Source: COE1 sp949066965
GTDB taxonomy: Bacteria > Bacillota > Clostridia > Lachnospirales > Lachnospiraceae
Direction: 5' to 3'
Length of the DNA stretch: 64,000 nucleotides
Assembly: GCA_949066965.1 (NCBI GenBank)
Contig: CARTDA010000014.1
Location: 23,377 to 87,376 of the forward strand
The notes beneath the pieces are model-generated. The model was not told where the DNA came from, did not search any database, and worked only from the letters and a program-made list of their open reading frames with translations. This document shows positions 60,001 through 64,000 of this stretch, piece after piece. Position 1 is the stretch's first letter. Each line of letters starts with the position of its first letter. The translations under genes were made by a program, and so were the position numbers.

Positions 60001-60970
60001 TGGCATAATCCGTGCGTTCCAGATGAAAGACATCTCCCTGCGCCTCCACCATACCATATAGCATCCCTTTTCCGGCATATATGCTGTAGTTTCCGGTGCC
60101 GTCATCATACGCCAGCAGATAGCCGCCCTGATGGCTGCTGTTGAGCTCCGGAACCGGAAGGAACTCATAGAGGTACGCAGTTGAAATCTCTATGCCAAGT
60201 ACCGCATACACCCTTCCCTCATGGCGGAGCGGTACGGAGTATGTAATCATCTCATGCGAATCGTTCGGATTATCCTCAAGCACAAACGGCTTTGACCAGT
60301 ATCCCAGGTCCCCTGTCCCGGCGTCAGGATTTTCCTCCCCCGCGCGCCATGGTTCATAAAAGAAATTGTCAGATTCCCTCTTGCTTTGTCCCATCATATG
60401 AAAACGTGTTGTCCAGCACGTATCAAGCGGTACATTATAATTTCTGGATAACTCTTTTGAACCTTTTTCCAGCAGCATGTCAGTTCCGTTTGCACTTTTG
60501 CTCTCGGGCGCAGAATCCCTGATAAAAAAACCGTCAAACTCTGACGCATTCGTCCTGTCGCCGTCCACCAGCACCAAAAAAACACCGGATGCGAGATTGT
60601 TCTGCAAGGTTTTGAGACACTCCGGAAAAAATGTCTCAAGCAATTCCTGACAGGCGGCATTGTCCTGCAAAAGCTGCTGCAATGTCAGCTGCCTTTTTGT
60701 CAGATATTCCTTTAGCAGCCCATTCATGACGGGCTCCTCGTCCAGTATGGAATTCCACCGCTGTGTCATCTCATTTTGCAGAATCACTTTTCTGTTTTCC
60801 ACAATCTTTGCCATCATGCCGACCGAGTAATCCTGAATCAGCCCCAGCGTATGCCTTGCTGCAAGCGTTCCTACCGTAAGCAGGCTCTGTATCAACATAA
60901 TTGCAATCAGCGGTATTAAAAACATTTTAAAAACAGTATGTTTTTTCTGGTTATTTAATTTCAGCCCCAT
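57068..60970 (-). CDS. Hybrid sensor histidine kinase with Cache, PAS and degenerate GGDEF domains
   Basis: A 1300-residue membrane kinase. TM1 is at about 14-36, an extracellular double-Cache-like domain at 40-375 (PLRHEGRVYAVLGIEISTAY), TM2 at 377-400, then HAMP. PAS lies at about 458-570 (ESTDDAFFSYDI). A GGDEF-like domain at 579-735 has HNISEF where GGDEF should be and lacks the metal Asp, so it cannot make c-di-GMP. A GAF-like region follows. HisKA has His935 in SHEIRTPMNG; HATPase has N and G boxes at about 1050-1120. A C-terminal receiver has Asp1227 in ILMDILMP. It starts 6 bases after a solute-binding lipoprotein gene, its likely sensor partner. No output regulator is adjacent. Confidence 0.92.
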   Translation of the reverse strand: MGLKLNNQKKHTVFKMFLIPLIAIMLIQSLLTVGTLAARHTLGLIQDYSVGMMAKIVENRKVILQNEMTQRWNSILDEEPVMNGLLKEYLTKRQLTLQQLLQDNAACQELLETFFPECLKTLQNNLASGVFLVLVDGDRTNASEFDGFFIRDSAPESKSANGTDMLLEKGSKELSRNYNVPLDTCWTTRFHMMGQSKRESDNFFYEPWRAGEENPDAGTGDLGYWSKPFVLEDNPNDSHEMITYSVPLRHEGRVYAVLGIEISTAYLYEFLPVPELNSSHQGGYLLAYDDGTGNYSIYAGKGMLYGMVEAQGDVFHLERTDYAMLSEVKGITSGRQKVYAVTCPLKLYNKFAPYRDKDWVLVGLNVEEELFGISRQIYIWLAIAILIGLVFGVVGIYIIVLHLTRPIKNLMECIGSESRELGDFRISGIREIDALYGVIRDLTERQKKSETTLLEEKERYRIAVESTDDAFFSYDIRSHQVDLVNEHKMNGIWKCDGDNLIDLNLIAYEDRDMVSTFFGNIPDEASLEFRLMLPGQEGYTWIGLYGKVVCDTDGNRYKLIGSIRNIQKIKEQEQEQLARLTTDGLTGAYTYNAGMKKLEECRRIQPKGFMVFLNIANIRSLSKANGIVFGDLILEQAGDVIRECGNALVIRHNISEFVIWLSHSTHAHAQEYAAKLVSGLEGMFDNTVLKLDVCIGLVQASEGMSNKGQIRRAKCAEAMIQENAPVKYLFYEDISRKERMELPPLKARQIMSSDYGEEASLSLMALNLFGKGSDLPAQMALILSKIGRRYGAEDVLTTTIRHDFSANYLEYQWHRDGQSALKNVGQYTQEEWELFQKWLGKGQIHSFTVEESADAVIRKFLNIRKGQQGIVLPLYDNGSYAGNVCIAGIASEIIQDGEVCQRMIDIGSVIQSQLNQQQHDLASKAKSEFLSRMSHEIRTPMNGIIGMTAIALQQNQSRERIEDCLGKIQSSSKYMLGLINDILDMSRIESGKIHLEPENFDMHELAGTVREVITPQAEMKGVAFEQDIQLAHGWFYADRLRISQVLINLLGNAVKFTPKGGRILLRIHENGRDGELTHVYFEVQDTGVGIHAEDQKRIFRPFERVASTSSVSKQQGTGLGLAISSRLIQLMGSAIALESEPGKGSRFYFDVAMERGQNDAGAKETEEQVSFAGFRVLVVEDNELNAEIAQCLLEDFGFEVEWVPDGADAVEKIRNTEPGRYDVILMDILMPVMNGLDATRAIRGMGRADCREIPIIAMSANAFDDDLKKSVECGMNGYLSKPVDVDRLYLTLKDTLSKKH

Positions 60971-60976
60971 ATCCTG

Positions 60977-62422
60977 CTATTGTCCCATCGTATCATTCAA
61001 TGCTGCACAAAACGACATATACCACTCCTGAAATGCGTCTTCTGTCGTGTACGGTGCGCTTGCCTCTTCCAGACTCATTCCTTCCGAAAGAGCCTGTACC
61101 ACTGCCTCCCTGTCTGCCTTCGCCTTGTCAAAAAGATGATATTCCAGCACCTTCCTTGCGGCAGAACCATTCTGGAAGCTTTTATTCGTATAATATTTTC
61201 CGTCCTTCATATTATCAAAAACATATGTTATGCAATCATAGGTTTTTTCCGCCACTTCGATATTCTGTTCCGCTATCACCTTATCCAGTACTTCGGTGGT
61301 ATTGGCATCCTTTTGTACTGGCATATACCCTGAGATACAGCTAAACCGGAGGTTGTTTTCCGGCTCCGTAAACCACTTCAGGAATTCAACTGACGCATAC
61401 TCATGTTTTTCGTCACTCTTTGTCACGACCATGCCAGCCCCCTGCTGGACAGCATACTGCTCCCCGCCGTCAAATATGGGGGCTGCCATAATCTCATATG
61501 CTATGTCATAGCTTCCGCCCTCACCCTCAACCCTGCCTGGAAAATATATCGCCGAAGCCGTCGACCCCGTATAGGCAATCAGTTCGCCTGTCTTCACATC
61601 GTCTGACCGAAATGAACCATACGCCCCAAAATACCCCTTGACAGTGGGCACATAATAGTTTTCCCAGATACGCCGGATGCTGTCCTCCGGCAGGTTAAAG
61701 GTTACCTGCCCCTTGTCCGCCTGAAAAATTTCCAGCCCAAGCTGCCTCATCCCGATAATGAAATAGTTCGCCATCGCATCACGACCGTAAAACGCCTTTC
61801 CGTCATTCGCCATATCCGGTGTCAGGCTGTCCGTCCATTCATAGTATGCCGCCGCGGTATCCACGACGCCCTCTATCGTGCTGAGATTCTCCAGTGATGC
61901 CCCTGTCGCCTCGGCAAAAGGTTCCCAGTCCGTCCGATTAATCATCATGACTTCCGTGGATTTGGCAACCGGAAAAATCCGCAGACTTCCATTCTCCGCA
62001 ATACAGCCCTCATCAATATACGAAGGGATATATTTGTCCAGCTCGCCCTCTTCCAAATAAACGGACAAGTTTGCCAGGGCGCCTTTCTGCTCAAATTCAT
62101 ACGCGGTATCCGAGTACGCAGAAAACACATCCGGCATTTCCGACGCGCCTACCTTTCCGTTGATGGAATCCCTGACAGCGGACTCCAGGTCGGAAACAGA
62201 ACCCTGACTGTAGCTCTGCACGTAGATTCCCCTTTTATTGCCCACCGTATTGTTAAACTCCTCTATCAGGGTATCAAATGCCGCCTGTTGTGTGCCGTTG
62301 TAATAATGCCATACCGTAATCGATACCGGCTCATCCGGATTCAGCGGACTCTTTTCGCTTCCGCATCCCGAAACCACTCCCATCAGTGCCAAAAATAATG
62401 CTCCGCAAATTTTCTTCTTCAT
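60977..62422 (-). CDS. Extracellular solute-binding lipoprotein (family 1, sugar type)
   Basis: A 481-residue lipoprotein starting at ATG 62420-62422 behind GGGGG; eight more codons upstream are possible. The signal peptide MKKKICGALFLALMGVVSGC ends at the lipid-modified Cys. The mature part begins VSITVWHYYNGTQQAAFDTL, typical of ABC sugar-binding proteins, with FAVAKSTEVMMINRTDWEPF-like and AGMVVTKSDEKHEYASVEFL segments. No permease or ATPase is nearby. The gene is followed 6 bases later by the hybrid kinase, so it probably delivers a ligand signal to the Cache domain rather than acting in transport. Confidence 0.9.
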   Translation of the reverse strand: MKKKICGALFLALMGVVSGCGSEKSPLNPDEPVSITVWHYYNGTQQAAFDTLIEEFNNTVGNKRGIYVQSYSQGSVSDLESAVRDSINGKVGASEMPDVFSAYSDTAYEFEQKGALANLSVYLEEGELDKYIPSYIDEGCIAENGSLRIFPVAKSTEVMMINRTDWEPFAEATGASLENLSTIEGVVDTAAAYYEWTDSLTPDMANDGKAFYGRDAMANYFIIGMRQLGLEIFQADKGQVTFNLPEDSIRRIWENYYVPTVKGYFGAYGSFRSDDVKTGELIAYTGSTASAIYFPGRVEGEGGSYDIAYEIMAAPIFDGGEQYAVQQGAGMVVTKSDEKHEYASVEFLKWFTEPENNLRFSCISGYMPVQKDANTTEVLDKVIAEQNIEVAEKTYDCITYVFDNMKDGKYYTNKSFQNGSAARKVLEYHLFDKAKADREAVVQALSEGMSLEEASAPYTTEDAFQEWYMSFCAALNDTMGQ

Positions 62423-62510
62423 AACATCCCCCATTCTTCCCTGCAAACATGGACGCAGAAATCGTTCTATTTATTTTATCATTTTCCAGCCATATTTGCA
62501 ACAAACGAAA

Positions 62511-62545
62511 AAGTGCGGCTCCCTGATTTCAGGGACATCCGCACT
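62511..62545 (-). terminator. Terminator of ilvE
   Basis: AGTGCGG and CCGCACT outer arms with an inner CTCCCTG/CAGGGAC stem form a two-part hairpin. On the minus strand it is followed by TTTTT, about 57 bases after the stop codon. Confidence 0.85.
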
Positions 62546-62601
62546 CTTATAATCCATACTATTCACGACTACTGAAATTTGCCGCCAGTATATCCGGCAG
62601 A

Positions 62602-63624
62602 CTATATTTCCACAATCCAGCCCTTGGGCGCTTCGATGCGTCCCATCTGGATGCCTGTCAGCGTATCATAAAGCTTTTTGGTCACAGGTCCCATCTCGTC
62701 CATGCCCGACGGAAGACAGATTTCCTCGCCTTTATTTACAATCTTTCCAACAGGCGATATGACTGCCGCCGTGCCGCAAAGCCCGCACTCCGCAAAGTCC
62801 TTAACCTCATCAAAAAGAACTTCCCGCTCCTCAACCTCAAGCCCGAGGTAATCCTTTGCCACAATCATCAGGGAACGGCGTGTGATGGATGGAAGGATGC
62901 TGTCTGATTTTGGTGTCACAACTTTGTTGTCCTTCGTCACAAAAAGGAAATTCGCGCCGCCTGTCTCTTCAACCTTTGTCCGAGTCGCCGGGTCAAGGTA
63001 CATATTCTCGTCAAAGCCGTCCTTGTGCGCCGTGACAATCGCGTGCAGGCTCATGGCATAGTTAAGCCCTGCCTTGATATGGCCTGTCCCATGCGGCGCG
63101 GCGCGGTCAAAATCACTGACCCTTATCGTAAGCGGCTTCGCACCACCCTTGAAATATGGTCCCACAGGGGTCGTAAAGATTCTGAACTGGTACTCGTCAG
63201 CAGGCTTCACCCCGATTACAGGATTCATCCCGAACATATAAGGACGCACATAGAGCGTCGCGCCGGATCCATAGGGCGGCACATACGCCTCGTTTGCCTT
63301 GACTACCTGCCTGACGGCTTCCACGAAGCGTCCTGCGGGAAGCGTCGGCATCTCAAGACGCACGCAGCTGTCATGCATGCGCTGCTCATTCAGATCCGGG
63401 CGGAACACGACGGTCTTTCCATCCTGTGTCGTGTACGCCTTCAGCCCCTCAAAACAAGTCTGTGCATACTGTAAGACACCCGCACATTCGTTCAGCACGA
63501 TATTGGCATCCTCGGTAAGCACGCCATTGTCCCACGCGCCGTCCTTAAAGTTCGTAACGTACCTTTTGTCAGTCTGTCTGTAGCCAAAGCCCAGACCTGA
63601 CCAGTCCAAATCTTTCTTTTCCAT
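62602..63624 (-). CDS. ilvE: Branched-chain amino acid aminotransferase
   Basis: A 340-residue class IV PLP aminotransferase of the BCAT type starting at ATG 63622-63624 behind GGAGGA. Family segments are CFEGLKAYTTQDGKTVVFRP, GSGATLYVRPYMFG, the PLP lysine in HIKAGLNYAMSL near 184, EETGGANFLFV and CGTAAVISPVG. It transfers amino groups between branched-chain keto acids and glutamate. It is transcribed alone with its own terminator. The fold is the longer eukaryote-like BCAT form of about 340 residues. Confidence 0.96.
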   Translation of the reverse strand: MEKKDLDWSGLGFGYRQTDKRYVTNFKDGAWDNGVLTEDANIVLNECAGVLQYAQTCFEGLKAYTTQDGKTVVFRPDLNEQRMHDSCVRLEMPTLPAGRFVEAVRQVVKANEAYVPPYGSGATLYVRPYMFGMNPVIGVKPADEYQFRIFTTPVGPYFKGGAKPLTIRVSDFDRAAPHGTGHIKAGLNYAMSLHAIVTAHKDGFDENMYLDPATRTKVEETGGANFLFVTKDNKVVTPKSDSILPSITRRSLMIVAKDYLGLEVEEREVLFDEVKDFAECGLCGTAAVISPVGKIVNKGEEICLPSGMDEMGPVTKKLYDTLTGIQMGRIEAPKGWIVEI

Positions 63625-63741
63625 TTTCAAGTCCTCCTCCTCATTTTGATGAATGCCCCATAACAGTCCATCCCAGGATTTCGGGAGCGTTCCTTAATTT
63701 TTTATTATCATACCAAAAAATGCAAAAGTCAACATTTCCAG

Positions 63742-64000
63742 TTATTTTTTTCTCTCATATTTAAAAAAATAATACTCCAGGTCAAAGTAGGTCTGTTCCT
63801 CACTGTCAGCCACAAGCTCCCACTCCGGCATTTCGTCCAGCCTGGGGAAAAACGCATCTGCCTGATATGTATAGTCAATTTTCGTGATGTGCGCCGTATT
63901 GCAGTAAGGAAGGAGCTGCTCATACACGCTCGCCCCTCCCACTACATAAGTGTGCTCTCGGAAACTCGAACCTCTTGTTCTATAAGGCTTCAGAAATTTC
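63742..64000 (-). CDS. folA: Dihydrofolate reductase, C-terminal part (cut by window edge)
   Basis: The visible 85 codons end in a clear DHFR C-terminus: HTYVVGGASVYEQLLPYC, then AHITKIDYTYQADAFFPRLD, then PEWELVADSEEQTYFDLEYY and FFKYERKK. The GG after VV binds NADPH. It reduces dihydrofolate to tetrahydrofolate. Upstream of HTYVV the frame stays open but reads KPYRTRGSSFRE, which does not look like the usual acidic helix of DHFR; this could be a strain-specific insertion. The start lies outside the window. Confidence 0.88.
   Translation of the reverse strand, partial: KFLKPYRTRGSSFREHTYVVGGASVYEQLLPYCNTAHITKIDYTYQADAFFPRLDEMPEWELVADSEEQTYFDLEYYFFKYERKK

Noticed and set aside
1..64000. CRISPR arrays, rRNA operons, prophage or plasmid replication genes
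   Set aside because: No regularly spaced direct repeats, no conserved rRNA segments and no phage structural, integrase or replication-initiator genes were recognised on either strand.

Overview
The window looks like a chromosomal segment of a Lachnospiraceae-type Clostridium (cluster XIVa, the Roseburia/Eubacterium/Blautia neighbourhood). The reasons are: strong AGGAGG ribosome binding sites, tRNA genes without an encoded CCA, a T-box leader, an infC gene that appears to start at AUU behind an attenuator leader, a family II CBS-type pyrophosphatase, and several protein families I know mainly from this group (DUF6465-like, DUF1540, DUF3810, DUF5716/DUF5717). Almost every gene lies on the minus strand. 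There is no rRNA, prophage or CRISPR array. The family names are recalled from memory and were not searched.

Layout. 1-2737: a small envelope-type operon (GT2 glycosyltransferase, papain-like amidase, flippase-like membrane protein). 2738-5955: a scarred stretch with a palindromic MITE, an IS256-family transposase remnant, a PH/SHOCT protein, two tRNA-Leu genes and a Crh-like HPr paralogue. 5956-12870: a HIT protein, a small protein and a hexuronate operon (uxaB, uxaA, kdgK, an SDR dehydrogenase, and eda fused to a glyoxalase-like domain) with a clear promoter and two LacI/CcpA-type operators. 12900-24188: a DUF2974 hydrolase, a DUF3810 protein, hflX, tRNA-Pro, the CBS pyrophosphatase, small proteins, hflK-hflC and pepD. 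24546-26060: rplT, rpmI, infC and their leader. 26061-29852: a DUF1540 protein, thrS, two small genes and a threonine-type T-box about 1.1 kb upstream of thrS. 29853-36480: a broken PARG-like gene, a SEC-C protein, a NUDIX hydrolase, an AgrC/LytTR-type two-component system with a MATE exporter, and small proteins.

36612-49780 is one colinear purine block: purC, purF, purB, purA (de novo synthesis), then a BMP lipoprotein with its ABC ATPase and two permeases (nucleoside uptake), then punA, deoB, deoC (nucleoside breakdown). Hairpins between several of the later genes suggest graded expression.

The least understood part is 49924-56999. It is a four-gene unit with its own promoter and terminator. 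It encodes a 1201-residue beta-sandwich plus alpha-solenoid protein, a divergent Hsp70-like ATPase, a TPR protein and a coiled-coil membrane protein. Directly upstream are an orphan sugar-binding lipoprotein and a large hybrid histidine kinase with a dead GGDEF-like domain. I regard this as the best candidate for an undescribed system. The window ends with ilvE and a partial dihydrofolate reductase gene.
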